DNA of 64,000 nt from Zetaproteobacteria bacterium (GTDB lineage Bacteria; Pseudomonadota; Zetaproteobacteria; Mariprofundales; Mariprofundaceae). The position numbers were made by a program, and so were the translations under genes. The notes beneath the pieces were generated by a model that had not been told where the DNA came from, ran no database searches, and saw only the letters and a program-made list of their open reading frames with translations. Numbering within the stretch: the stretch's first letter is position 1; each line of letters begins with the position of its first letter. Shown in pieces: positions 16,533 to 24,971 of this stretch. The stretch spans positions 1 through 64,000 of the forward strand of contig RFFT01000029.1 in assembly GCA_003696795.1 (NCBI GenBank), given 5' to 3'.

Positions 16533-18846
16533 GCTCGCTGCCGCTCTCCTGCTGGCCGGACTGATTGCCGGCGCCGTCGTTTACGCCTATTTTGCGAATA
16601 CTCTACCAGAACTGGATAGATTGGACAACTACCAACCCGCGCTGGCCACGCGCATCTTCAACAACGAGGGAAAGCTGCTTGCCGAATATGCGGATGAACA
16701 CCGCATCCTGGTGCCCTTTGACCGAATCCCACCGCGCCTGGTACATGCCTTTCTTGCCGCCGAGGACCAGCAGTTCTATGAGCATCCGGGTATCAATCCG
16801 GCACGGATTCTCTCTGCCGCCCTGGCCAACCTTCGCGCCGGGCATACCGTGCAGGGCGGCTCCACCATCACCCAACAGGTGGCAAAAAACTTCCTGCTCA
16901 CCCCCGAGCGTTCGCTGAGCCGCAAGATCAGAGAGGCCATCCTTGCCTATCGCATCGAACAGCGCTTCAGCAAAAACGAAATTCTGTACCTCTATCTCAA
17001 CCAAATTTACCTTGGTCGCGGTGCCTACGGGGTGGCTAGCGCCGCCTGGCGGTATTTTCACAAAACGCTGGACGAGCTGACACTCGCCGAATGCGCAATG
17101 CTGGCCGGGCTACCCAAGGCGCCAAGCAAGTACGCTCCCCACCGCAATCCAAGACTGGCAGTCAAACGCCGCAATACCGTCCTGCATCTGATGGCCAAGA
17201 GCCATTACGCCGATCCCGAGCAGGTCAAGCGCGCCCTGGCCGAGCCACTGCACGTCGCCCCCCTTGATCCGCCGTTGCTGCAGGACGCCTATGCCGATGC
17301 CGTTCATCGCCGGCTGGCCGCATTGTTTGGCGAACAAACCCTACGCCGCCAAGGGCTCACGGTGATTGTTCCCTACGATCCAGCAGCCGAGTCCGCAGCG
17401 ATCCACGCGGTGCGTCATGGCCTGCTGCGCCTGGAGCAGGAGCAATACTATCGCTATCCACCCCACCATGAACCGAACGAGTGGCCCCGTTTACTGCACC
17501 AGTGGCAACGTCAACGGAAACATGCGCACATTGGCGATGATGAGCTCGTACCAGCGCTGGTGGAGCAGGTTCGCGGCGACACCCTGCTGGTCAATGACGG
17601 GCTGCGTCGCTGGCGCATACCCAAGCCCCATTGGCAATGGGAGCGCAGCAAACCGCGTCCGCCCCGCCCGCGCACCTGGATTGCGGGCGATGAGATCATG
17701 TTACAAGGAGATGGAAAGGGCGGCGTCATCCTGACCCAACGCCCCTCTATCCAATCCGCACTCTACAGCATCGACCTGGAACGCGGTACGGTATTGGCCC
17801 GCGTTGGTGGCTTCGACTTTCAACCCGGCGGCTTCGACCGCGTAGGTCAGGCCAAGCGCCAACCAGGCAGCGCGTTCAAGCCGTTTCTGTATGTCACCGC
17901 GCTGGAAAACGGCATGACCCCGGCCTCGATCGTGATGGATACACCCGTCGTGTTCGGAGGAAAGAGCTTCGATGATTTCTGGCGCCCGGACAATTATAAA
18001 AACCAATTTGCCGGGCCCGTAACCCTGCGCGACGCGCTGGAGCATTCCCGCAACCTCGCCTCAATCAAACTGTTGCAAGACCTTGGTATCGACCGTTTCC
18101 GCGCCGCCTTGGAAAACTATCCCTTTGGGCGCACATTTCCCAAACAACTGTCCTTGGCATTGGGGTCCGCCGAAGTCTCCTTGGAGGCGCTCACGGAATC
18201 CTATGCCGTGTTGGCCACCGGCAAGCGTTGGAAACCCGTCTTGATCAGCCAGGTCCAGGATCGCAACGGCCACACGCTCCATCGCGCCGTCGCGGGCACC
18301 CGCTGCCAGACCTGTCACATGGACTCGGTGGGAGCGGCAAGCGACACGATGCGGCCAGCCATTCAGGTACTGGATCCCCCCCATGCCTATCTGATCACCA
18401 ATATGATGAAGGGCGTGATCGAGCGTGGCACGGGCAGACGCGCACTGGCCCTGCATCGGCCAGCAGCGGGCAAAACTGGAACGACGAACAAACAAGTGGA
18501 TGCATGGTTCATGGGCTACACACCCCAAGTACTTACCGGCGTGTGGACGGGGCGTGACACCCCCCGCAGCATGGGGCGCCGCCAGACGGGGGCGCATGCC
18601 GCCTTGCCCATTTGGTTGGAGGCCATGCAGGCCTTTCATAGGAATCGACCCGTGAAAGAATTTCCGATACCGGAGGGTGTTGAGATTGTGACCATTGACC
18701 GCAAAACCGGCAAGCTGGCCGATGCCAACACCCAAGATCGCTTGGATGAGGCGTTTATTGAAGGAACGGCGCCAAGCGCCCCCGCCCAACAGATGCCGGA
18801 AACGCCTCAGGACGATGAAACCCGATTTTTTGAGTTGGGCCTATAA
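16507..18846 (+). CDS. ponA: Penicillin-binding protein 1A (bifunctional)
   Basis: Class A PBP that polymerises and cross-links peptidoglycan. The 779-aa protein has an N-terminal membrane helix, a glycosyltransferase domain with EDQQFYEHPGI (catalytic Glu), GGSTITQQVAKN and RKIREAILAYRIEQRFSK. An OB-like insert follows, then a transpeptidase domain with the active-site serine in GSAFK, SRN as the SxN motif and KTGTT as the KTG box. The start at 16507 gives MRIFLIMFK before the helix; ATG 16525 is an alternative. It is head-to-head with fimT; this contrasts with P. aeruginosa, where ponA is divergent from pilM. Confidence 0.96.
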   Translation: MRIFLIMFKLAAALLLAGLIAGAVVYAYFANTLPELDRLDNYQPALATRIFNNEGKLLAEYADEHRILVPFDRIPPRLVHAFLAAEDQQFYEHPGINPARILSAALANLRAGHTVQGGSTITQQVAKNFLLTPERSLSRKIREAILAYRIEQRFSKNEILYLYLNQIYLGRGAYGVASAAWRYFHKTLDELTLAECAMLAGLPKAPSKYAPHRNPRLAVKRRNTVLHLMAKSHYADPEQVKRALAEPLHVAPLDPPLLQDAYADAVHRRLAALFGEQTLRRQGLTVIVPYDPAAESAAIHAVRHGLLRLEQEQYYRYPPHHEPNEWPRLLHQWQRQRKHAHIGDDELVPALVEQVRGDTLLVNDGLRRWRIPKPHWQWERSKPRPPRPRTWIAGDEIMLQGDGKGGVILTQRPSIQSALYSIDLERGTVLARVGGFDFQPGGFDRVGQAKRQPGSAFKPFLYVTALENGMTPASIVMDTPVVFGGKSFDDFWRPDNYKNQFAGPVTLRDALEHSRNLASIKLLQDLGIDRFRAALENYPFGRTFPKQLSLALGSAEVSLEALTESYAVLATGKRWKPVLISQVQDRNGHTLHRAVAGTRCQTCHMDSVGAASDTMRPAIQVLDPPHAYLITNMMKGVIERGTGRRALALHRPAAGKTGTTNKQVDAWFMGYTPQVLTGVWTGRDTPRSMGRRQTGAHAALPIWLEAMQAFHRNRPVKEFPIPEGVEIVTIDRKTGKLADANTQDRLDEAFIEGTAPSAPAQQMPETPQDDETRFFELGL

Positions 18847-18854
18847 ATGAGATA

Positions 18855-18871
18855 GGGGCCCGGCGGGCCCC
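18855..18871. terminator. Possible hairpin between convergent ponA and a small gene
   Basis: A perfect 7-bp inverted repeat GGGGCCC-GGC-GGGCCCC lies 8 bases after the ponA stop and before the end of the converging 67-aa gene. No T-run follows on either strand, so it may act as a pause or factor-dependent site rather than a classical terminator. Confidence 0.35.
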
Positions 18872-18892
18872 ATTGTCACCATAAAACCCGGC

Positions 18893-19096
18893 TCAGGCGG
18901 CCTGGCGCCGCAACTGCCGAGCCATCAGACGTAAACTGCCAAGGTCGACCAGGCGGCGCGCGCCGTTGCTCAAGTGGTGCAATACAACCTGCGTGCCACC
19001 CGTCCAGCGAACGCGAAGCTTGTTGCGCGCCTCGGGCCCATGGACCTGCTCAACCGCGTCCAAGTAATCCTCAATTTGCTTTTGCACTTGCTCCAT
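18893..19096 (-). CDS. Small protein of unknown function (67 aa)
   Basis: I do not recognise a family. The product is soluble, helical at the N-terminus (MEQVQKQIEDYLDAVEQVHG) with a basic C-terminus (RLMARQLRRQAA) and a central RWTGGTQVVLHHL stretch. A strong AAGGAGG ribosome-binding site lies 4-5 bases upstream of the ATG, and codon usage looks like the neighbours, so it is probably a real gene. It converges on ponA and diverges from the quinone oxidoreductase gene; the 163 bases upstream are AT-rich and may hold both promoters. Confidence 0.6.
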   Translation of the reverse strand: MEQVQKQIEDYLDAVEQVHGPEARNKLRVRWTGGTQVVLHHLSNGARRLVDLGSLRLMARQLRRQAA

Positions 19097-19259
19097 AACG
19101 ACCTCCTTATCTCATGTGATGTGCGCAGAATATCCATTCGTTCTTAGGTCTGGATGAGAAGACGCTGAAAAGTCTTTTATATTTCAATAAGTTTTGTGAC
19201 CTGGCTTACGCATTCGAGCACCGCTAGGCTTGGCGCAAACGTATCGCGAGGAGGAAGCC

Positions 19260-20249
19260 ATGCGCGCGGTGGTGATGCGCACAACGGGATCACCCGAGGT
19301 GCTTGAACTGAAACAATGTTCCCGCCCTGAACCCGCCGGGGATGAGCTCTTGATTCGTATCAAGGCAGCCGGTGTCAATCCCATCGATACCAAGCTGCGC
19401 AAGCGAGGGCTGTATTTTGGGAACCCGCCTGCGATTCTCGGCTGCGATGGTGCGGGCGTAGTCGAGCGTGTCGGTGATCGAGTCAACGGCTTCGGCGTCG
19501 GCGATCGGGTTTATTATTGCTTTGGCGGACTGGGACAGAGCTGCGGCAATTATGCGGAATACGCCGCCGTGCCCAGTCGCTATGTCGCGCATATGCCAAA
19601 CAACCTGGACTTCGCCCATGCCGCCGCAGCACCCCTGGTGCTGATCACCGCCTGGGAAGCGTTGTTCGACCGTGCCCGTATGCGCGCCGGCCAACGCGTA
19701 TTCATCCATGCCGGCGCCGGTGGTGTCGGTCATGTGGCTATTCAACTCGCCCGCATCGCGGGATGTTCCGTGGCCACCACGGTCAGTGACGACACCAAGG
19801 CGGAGCTGGTGCGCCACTTGGGTGCCGATTATATCATCCGCTATCGAGAACAAGATGTGACCCGCGCGCTAATGGAGTGGACGCAAGGAGAAGGGGTGGA
19901 TATTGCGCTGGATACCGTTGGCGGCGCGGCATTTCATGCGCTGGTTCCCGCCGTACGCATCTATGGCGACCTGGTCACCCTGTTGCAGGTGCCCGCAGAC
20001 ACGGACTGGAAAACCCTCCGCCTACGCAATATCCGCCTTAGCCAGGAACTCATGCTCAGCCCAATGGTGTTCGACCTGGATCGCGCCGCCCGTCATCAGG
20101 CACAGATTCTCAAGCAATGCGCCCAATGGTTCGAGCAAGGGCAATTATCCGTTCATCTGGCGGACATCCTCCCCCTTGAACACGCAAGCGAGGCGCACCG
20201 ACGTATCGAGACGGGACATATGTGCGGTAAGCTGGTACTGCAGCCCTAG
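19260..20249 (+). CDS. Medium-chain quinone oxidoreductase (QOR-like, NADPH)
   Basis: Medium-chain dehydrogenase/reductase of the zinc-free quinone reductase type. The 329-aa protein has KAAGVNPIDTKLRKRG near the N-terminus, the GCDGAGVVERVGDRV motif and the nucleotide-binding VFIHAGAGGVGHVAIQLA glycine-rich loop. No structural zinc cysteine cluster is present. The ATG at 19260 follows GAGGAGG. The gene ends with no spacer against the end of ftsH on the opposite strand. Substrate not predictable. Confidence 0.88.
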   Translation: MRAVVMRTTGSPEVLELKQCSRPEPAGDELLIRIKAAGVNPIDTKLRKRGLYFGNPPAILGCDGAGVVERVGDRVNGFGVGDRVYYCFGGLGQSCGNYAEYAAVPSRYVAHMPNNLDFAHAAAAPLVLITAWEALFDRARMRAGQRVFIHAGAGGVGHVAIQLARIAGCSVATTVSDDTKAELVRHLGADYIIRYREQDVTRALMEWTQGEGVDIALDTVGGAAFHALVPAVRIYGDLVTLLQVPADTDWKTLRLRNIRLSQELMLSPMVFDLDRAARHQAQILKQCAQWFEQGQLSVHLADILPLEHASEAHRRIETGHMCGKLVLQP

Positions 20250-22103
20250 CTATTCCTCTTCGCCCTGCAAGTCGCGGGTCAGCGAAGCCAGCTGTGCCTC
20301 ATCCAGGGTTTCCTGCTCAAGCAGCGCAGCGGCACAGCGGTCGAGAACCGCACGGTTGCGATGCAGAATCGCCTCGGCGCGGGCAAGCTGTTCATCGATC
20401 ATCTCACGCACGGCTTGGTCAATGCGTCGCGCGGTTTCCTCGCTGAACCGCTGCCCGGAGGCGGGCATTTCCATTTTCTGTTCCAGAAAAGACATGCGCG
20501 CCTGCTCATAGACCACCGATCCCAGTTCCTCATGCATGCCGTAACGCATGACCATATCCCGCGCAATATCCGTTGCCTTGGCCAAGTCGTCCGCAGCCCC
20601 CGTGGACAAGTGTCCGAAAACCAGACGTTCGGCAGCTCGCCCACCCAAAAGCACCGCAATCCGGTTCAACAATTGTTTGCGTGTAATCAAATAGTGGTCC
20701 TCGGTCGGCCGTTGAATGGTATAACCCAACGCACCCACTCCACGCGGCACGATTGAAACCTTGTGCACCGGATCGGCACCCGGCAAAGCCATGGCAACCA
20801 AAGCATGCCCCATCTCATGATGCGCAACCACCCGCCGCTCCTGCTCATCCAACAGGCGCCCCTTCTTCTCCAACCCGGCAATCAAGCGCTCGATCGCGCG
20901 CGTAAAATGACCCATGCCCACGGCCTTGGCATGCTCACGCGTCGCCAGCAGCGCAGCCTCATTGACCAGATTCTCCAGATCGGCACCGGAGAACCCCGTG
21001 GTCAACGCCGCCACCTTGGCGGCATCCACGTCTTCGTCCAAGGTCACCCGACGCATATGCACCCGCAAAATGGCTTCGCGGCCAAGCTTGTCCGGCTTAT
21101 CAACCAGAACCTGACGGTCGAAACGACCCGCGCGCAGCAACGCAGCGTCCAGTATCTCCGGTCGGTTCGTCGCGGCCAGAATCACGATGCCCGAGTCCGG
21201 ATCAAAGCCATCCATCTCAACCAACAACTGATTCAACGTCTGCTCACGCTCGTCGTGCCCTCCCACGGGCCCGCCAGCCGACCGCGCCCGTCCCAGCGCG
21301 TCCAACTCATCGATAAAGATAATGGCCGGCGCATGCTTGCGCGCCTGCTCAAACAGGTCCCGCACGCGTGCAGCACCCACGCCGACAAACATCTCCACGA
21401 ACTCGGAACCCGAAATCGAAAAGAATGGAACCCCCGCCTCGCCAGCAACGGCGCGCGCCAGCAGCGTCTTACCGGTACCGGGTGGGCCCACCAACAATAC
21501 CCCCTTGGGAATACGTGCCCCGAGCCGGCCCCACTCACGGGGATTCTTCAGAAACTCCACCGTCTCCATCAATTCCTGCTTTGCTTCATCCACGCCGGCG
21601 ACATCATCGAAGCTGACTCCGGTATGCTTCTCCACATAGACCTTGGCGCGGCTCTTGCCAATCGATACAAAGCCACCGCCTCCGCCCATGCCCTGCTTCT
21701 CCGCCAACCGGCGCACGAAAAACAACCAGATGCCGATGAAAATCAGGGTGGGCGCCACCCAAGAGAGCACATTTTCCAGCATATGGCTCTCGATCACCCG
21801 CGTATAGGTGACCCCATAGCGCCCCAGAAACGCCGCCAGCTCCGGCTCCACCCGCGCAGCCACCACCGCCCGCACATGATCGCCGCCCTTCAACTTGCCG
21901 GTCATATAACGATCACTGATGACCACGTCGGTAATGCGCCCGTCTTTCAGATATCGCTCAAATTCGCTGAACGGCACGGTCTGAGTCTCGGTCATCGAGT
22001 TGATCAACCATTGCTGCAGCAGAAAAATGCCCAGCATCGCCACCAGCACATAGCCGAAATTGATCTGCGCCTGTCGATTCACCTTGCCACCTCCGCGAGC
22101 CAT
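20250..22103 (-). CDS. ftsH: FtsH-type membrane AAA+ zinc metalloprotease (operon with F0 genes)
   Basis: Membrane-bound AAA+ protease that extracts and degrades membrane and soluble proteins. The 617-aa protein has a membrane helix at about 17-33, a periplasmic domain, a second helix at about 115-133, Walker A GPPGTGKT, Walker [12 protein letters not shown], an SRH region ([21 protein letters not shown]) and the zinc site HEMGH with a distal Asp region. It looks like an accessory FtsH rather than the rlmE-linked housekeeping copy. Its start overlaps the stop of the HtrA gene (TGATG), so the two are coupled downstream of F0 a, c and b genes. FtsH in E. coli degrades unassembled F0 subunit a. 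Confidence 0.95.
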   Translation of the reverse strand: MARGGGKVNRQAQINFGYVLVAMLGIFLLQQWLINSMTETQTVPFSEFERYLKDGRITDVVISDRYMTGKLKGGDHVRAVVAARVEPELAAFLGRYGVTYTRVIESHMLENVLSWVAPTLIFIGIWLFFVRRLAEKQGMGGGGGFVSIGKSRAKVYVEKHTGVSFDDVAGVDEAKQELMETVEFLKNPREWGRLGARIPKGVLLVGPPGTGKTLLARAVAGEAGVPFFSISGSEFVEMFVGVGAARVRDLFEQARKHAPAIIFIDELDALGRARSAGGPVGGHDEREQTLNQLLVEMDGFDPDSGIVILAATNRPEILDAALLRAGRFDRQVLVDKPDKLGREAILRVHMRRVTLDEDVDAAKVAALTTGFSGADLENLVNEAALLATREHAKAVGMGHFTRAIERLIAGLEKKGRLLDEQERRVVAHHEMGHALVAMALPGADPVHKVSIVPRGVGALGYTIQRPTEDHYLITRKQLLNRIAVLLGGRAAERLVFGHLSTGAADDLAKATDIARDMVMRYGMHEELGSVVYEQARMSFLEQKMEMPASGQRFSEETARRIDQAVREMIDEQLARAEAILHRNRAVLDRCAAALLEQETLDEAQLASLTRDLQGEEE

Positions 22104-23215
22104 CAGTGCATGCCCGCTTCGTGGGGCGCATCCAACGGAATTTCAAGCTCCCGCTGTTCCCCCTCCCGCCAGATGCGCAAGCGCACCGTATCGCCGACAT
22201 GCATATCCCGCATCACGGCCCGCAACTCCGCCATTGATCGCACCGGCTGCCCATTCAACGCAAGGATGATATCGCCCGGCACGATCCCGCCATCCCAACG
22301 CAAGCGCGCGGGCCTCAACCCAGCGCGGGCGGCGGGAGAACCCGGCTCGACACGCAGCACCAACACCCCTTCCAAACCCAGACGCGCAACGACCGCGGCG
22401 GAAAGCCGTGCATCGCTACCCACCCCCAAACGCGGACGAATCACGCGCCCATGCGCGATCAATTGCGGCACAACCTCATTCACCCGATCCGATGGAATCG
22501 CGAAACCAATGCCAGCATAGGCCCCGGAAGGGGAATAGATCGCCGTATTCACCCCGATCAAGCGCCCCGCGGAATCGAGCAGTGGCCCGCCGGAGTTGCC
22601 CGGATTGATGGCCGCATCTGTCTGAATCAGATGGCGTATAGTCTGACCTTCCGCGCGCAAGGTGCGCTCCAGCGCGGACACGATGCCGGTGGTCAGCGTA
22701 TGATCGAGGCCGAACGGATTGCCGATCGCAAACACCTTCTGTCCGACTTTGAGTGACGCGCTGTCCCCCAACGGAATCGGGGGCGGAGGATCGAACGGCA
22801 CCTTGATGCGCAACACCGCGAGATCATCGTCGGGGCTGCTCCCAACCAACACCGCGCGATAGGCGCGACCGTCATGCAAGCGCACGATCGCGGAGCTGGC
22901 ACCCTTGATCACGTGATAGTTGGTGACCACATGGCCGGCACGATCCCATATAAAGCCCGAACCAGTTCCGCGGCGCGTCTGAAATACGCGCAAACTCCAA
23001 GGATCGATGACCTGTTGAGTGGTCGAAATAAATACCACCGAAGGGCTGGCCTGCTCAAACAAGGCGATCGTGCTGCGCTCATCGGCGGCCAGATCTCCGC
23101 GCGGCACAACCGGGCGCGGCACAGGCGACGGAGATTGCAGCCAGGGACGCAGGAAAAAACCGGCAACCCCGCCCAGCAACAGGGCCGCCAACAGCATTGC
23201 GGTGCGTAGCCGCAT
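22103..23215 (-). CDS. HtrA/Deg-family serine protease with one PDZ domain
   Basis: Membrane-anchored periplasmic trypsin-like protease. The 370-aa protein has an N-terminal hydrophobic anchor (about 5-22) and a Pro-rich linker. The protease domain has catalytic His in NYHVI, Asp in SPDDDLAVL and Ser in NPGNSGGPLL; a single PDZ domain follows (about 265-355). One PDZ domain and an uncleaved-looking anchor resemble DegS or cyanobacterial HhoA more than DegP. It begins 12 bases after the b-subunit gene and overlaps ftsH by one base, so it is in the F0 transcription unit. Confidence 0.93.
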   Translation of the reverse strand: MRLRTAMLLAALLLGGVAGFFLRPWLQSPSPVPRPVVPRGDLAADERSTIALFEQASPSVVFISTTQQVIDPWSLRVFQTRRGTGSGFIWDRAGHVVTNYHVIKGASSAIVRLHDGRAYRAVLVGSSPDDDLAVLRIKVPFDPPPPIPLGDSASLKVGQKVFAIGNPFGLDHTLTTGIVSALERTLRAEGQTIRHLIQTDAAINPGNSGGPLLDSAGRLIGVNTAIYSPSGAYAGIGFAIPSDRVNEVVPQLIAHGRVIRPRLGVGSDARLSAAVVARLGLEGVLVLRVEPGSPAARAGLRPARLRWDGGIVPGDIILALNGQPVRSMAELRAVMRDMHVGDTVRLRIWREGEQRELEIPLDAPHEAGMH

Positions 23216-23227
23216 CAGGATGCCATC

Positions 23228-23746
23228 CTAGTGCAGCGTGGGTCGTTGCTCATCGGCGCGCAAATCCCGCAACATCTCCTCCACCGTTGCCGCCAGTTCC
23301 TCTTCGTTCACTTCCCGGCGCAATAGCCGCTCGGTCGCTTCCGCTACCAGGTCCGCAGTATGCTGGCGAATCTCACGCAGCGCCTGCTGCTTGGCAAGCG
23401 ACAAGTCCTCATGAAAGTCCCGCTCGCGTCGCTTCATCTCCGCCTGCCATTCGCGCATGGCCAACGCGCGCTGCTGACGAATACGATCTTCCGCTTCCTC
23501 CAACCTACGCCTCGCCTCTCGCTCAATCGTACGCAGCCTTTGCTCATATTCCCGTCGCTGCCGTTCCGCCTGCTGCCGCGCCGCGCGGGCCTGTTCGAGA
23601 TCCTCGCGTATCATGCGCGCCCGCTCCTCGATGGCGGCCACGATGCGCGGCAAGACATAGCGTCGGCACAAAAAAAGCAGCGCCGCGAAGGAAATCAGTG
23701 TCCAGGCGATTTCGGACGGAAAATGCGCAGTATCAAATTGCGGCAT
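23228..23746 (-). CDS. atpF: ATP synthase F0 subunit b, b'-like
   Basis: Peripheral-stalk subunit: short N-terminal membrane helix (about 12-30) and a long, highly charged helix (ERARMIREDLEQARAARQQA and onward). The N-terminus MPQFDTAHFPSEIAWTLISF and RYVLPRI resemble the b' subunit of alphaproteobacteria and photosynthetic bacteria rather than the E. coli type. The 172-aa protein starts at the ATG 23746, 2 bases after the c stop; a TTG at 23752 is less likely. No second b gene and no delta, alpha, gamma, beta or epsilon gene follows; the next gene is an HtrA protease. Confidence 0.88.
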   Translation of the reverse strand: MPQFDTAHFPSEIAWTLISFAALLFLCRRYVLPRIVAAIEERARMIREDLEQARAARQQAERQRREYEQRLRTIEREARRRLEEAEDRIRQQRALAMREWQAEMKRRERDFHEDLSLAKQQALREIRQHTADLVAEATERLLRREVNEEELAATVEEMLRDLRADEQRPTLH

Positions 23747-23748
23747 CG

Positions 23749-23976
23749 TCAACCCTTGCCCATGATGATGAACGCCAGCACCAACGCATACAGTGCGATA
23801 GCCTCAACCAACGCAAAGCCAATCCAGGCATACTTGGACAGCACCGGCTCGGCCTCCGGTTGACGCGCTACCGCCTCGATCATCTTGCCGAAGATGTAGC
23901 CAATGCCGATGCCTGAACCGGCCATGCCCACCGCCGCCAATCCCATGCCAATCAATGCTGCCGCCTGTGTATCCAT
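23749..23976 (-). CDS. atpE: ATP synthase F0 subunit c
   Basis: Ring-forming proteolipid, 75 aa with two membrane helices joined by the polar loop VARQPEAE. The second helix GFALVEAIALYALVLAFI has the essential proton-binding carboxylate as Glu (E. coli uses Asp61). The first helix has the close-packing GSGIGIGYIFG glycine motif. No obvious sodium-binding signature (such as Gln in helix 1 plus ES in helix 2) is visible, so proton use is more likely (inference). Strong GGGGGAG ribosome-binding site. Confidence 0.95.
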   Translation of the reverse strand: MDTQAAALIGMGLAAVGMAGSGIGIGYIFGKMIEAVARQPEAEPVLSKYAWIGFALVEAIALYALVLAFIIMGKG

Positions 23977-23994
23977 CAGCTCCCCCTTGCAGCA

Positions 23995-24705
23995 CTATAG
24001 CGCATCATCGATATAAACGCAGCTCAATACGGAAAAAATATACGCCTGCAACACAGCAATAAAGATTTCGATCGCATACAACGCAACCGACAAGCCGAGC
24101 GGCACCCATTGGATGAACCATGGCGCCAACAATCCGAAAAAGGCGATCACCCCCATCACCGTGTGTCCCGCCGTCATATTGGCAAACAACCGTACAGCCA
24201 ATGAAACCGGTCGGGCGAGAAATGACAACAATTCGACGGGCAACAGCAACGGCACGAGATAGCCCGGCACCCCATGCGGCAGAAATGTGCCCAGCATTCG
24301 CCAACCATGGCGGCAAAAGCGCAGCCACAACGAATACAGAAACACCATCAGCGCAAGCGTGCCGGTGACCACCAATTGCGCGGTCGCGGTAAACATGCCC
24401 GGCAGCATGCCGATTAGATTGGACGCCAGCACGAAGGTAAACAGGGAAAAGATCAGCGGCACGAAACGTTCGCCTTGACGAATATTGGCCAGCGTCAGCG
24501 TGCGTACAAAGATGTAGTATTGCTCCACCAGCAACTGCGGCCAACGTGGCAACAGCGCCGGACGACGTATGCCAAGCAACAACACCGCCACAGCCAGAAG
24601 CACCGCAAGCCACAGGGTCACCGCCGTATTGCTGATCGATAGGTCTAAGGCGCCAACATGCAGCGGCCAATAGACTTGGACCTCAAAGGCCCGCAGCGGC
24701 TGCAT
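23995..24705 (-). CDS. atpB: ATP synthase F0 subunit a
   Basis: Stator channel subunit that passes protons to the c-ring. The 236-aa protein has about five or six membrane helices, the essential arginine in SLAVRLFANMTAGHT and a C-terminal LQAYIFSVLSCVYI helix. The start at 24705 gives MQPLRAFEVQVYWPL followed by a GALDLSISN motif, which resembles the alphaproteobacterial N-terminus; in-frame ATGs at 24720 and 24750 overlap atpI and are alternatives. The gene lies 18 bases before the c gene. Confidence 0.93.
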   Translation of the reverse strand: MQPLRAFEVQVYWPLHVGALDLSISNTAVTLWLAVLLAVAVLLLGIRRPALLPRWPQLLVEQYYIFVRTLTLANIRQGERFVPLIFSLFTFVLASNLIGMLPGMFTATAQLVVTGTLALMVFLYSLWLRFCRHGWRMLGTFLPHGVPGYLVPLLLPVELLSFLARPVSLAVRLFANMTAGHTVMGVIAFFGLLAPWFIQWVPLGLSVALYAIEIFIAVLQAYIFSVLSCVYIDDAL

Positions 24706-24709
24706 GGAC

Positions 24710-24949
24710 TCAACCGTCATCGCCGCGCCTATCCCCCAGGCCCATTGCATGGTATAGGTTCAGAAAACCCGCCAGCACACCAAACAGGAACAACAACAAC
24801 ATCAGCCAGGGCCAGGTACCCAACCAATGATCCAGCCAGTAGCCCGCGCCCAGCGCCAGCATGGTCGAGGCCACTATTTCGGTGCCCACCCTCAGCCCCC
24901 AATGATGACCGGGATCGTGCTCATGCTTCCAACCGCCCATCCGACGCAT
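24710..24949 (-). CDS. atpI: AtpI-like F0 assembly protein
   Basis: Two-helix membrane protein of the AtpI/AtpQ group that precedes F0 genes and helps c-ring assembly or Mg uptake. The 79-aa product has GLRVGTEIVASTMLALGAGYW, a DHWLGTWPW turn and GFLNLYHAMG, matching alphaproteobacterial-style AtpI. The start at 24949 (MRRMGGW) is chosen for family length; the open frame extends to 25009. It lies 22 bases after speA and 4 bases before the chosen start of subunit a. Confidence 0.85.
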   Translation of the reverse strand: MRRMGGWKHEHDPGHHWGLRVGTEIVASTMLALGAGYWLDHWLGTWPWLMLLLFLFGVLAGFLNLYHAMGLGDRRGDDG

Positions 24950-24971
24950 CACCCCCAGCCGAGTATAGCAG

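Noticed and set aside
18855-18871. Hairpin after ponA as a strong terminator
   Set aside because: No T-run follows on either strand; kept only as a weak feature.
20763-22520. A 585-codon open frame on the plus strand
   Set aside because: It is antisense to ftsH and the HtrA gene, with His/Gln-rich composition typical of shadow frames.
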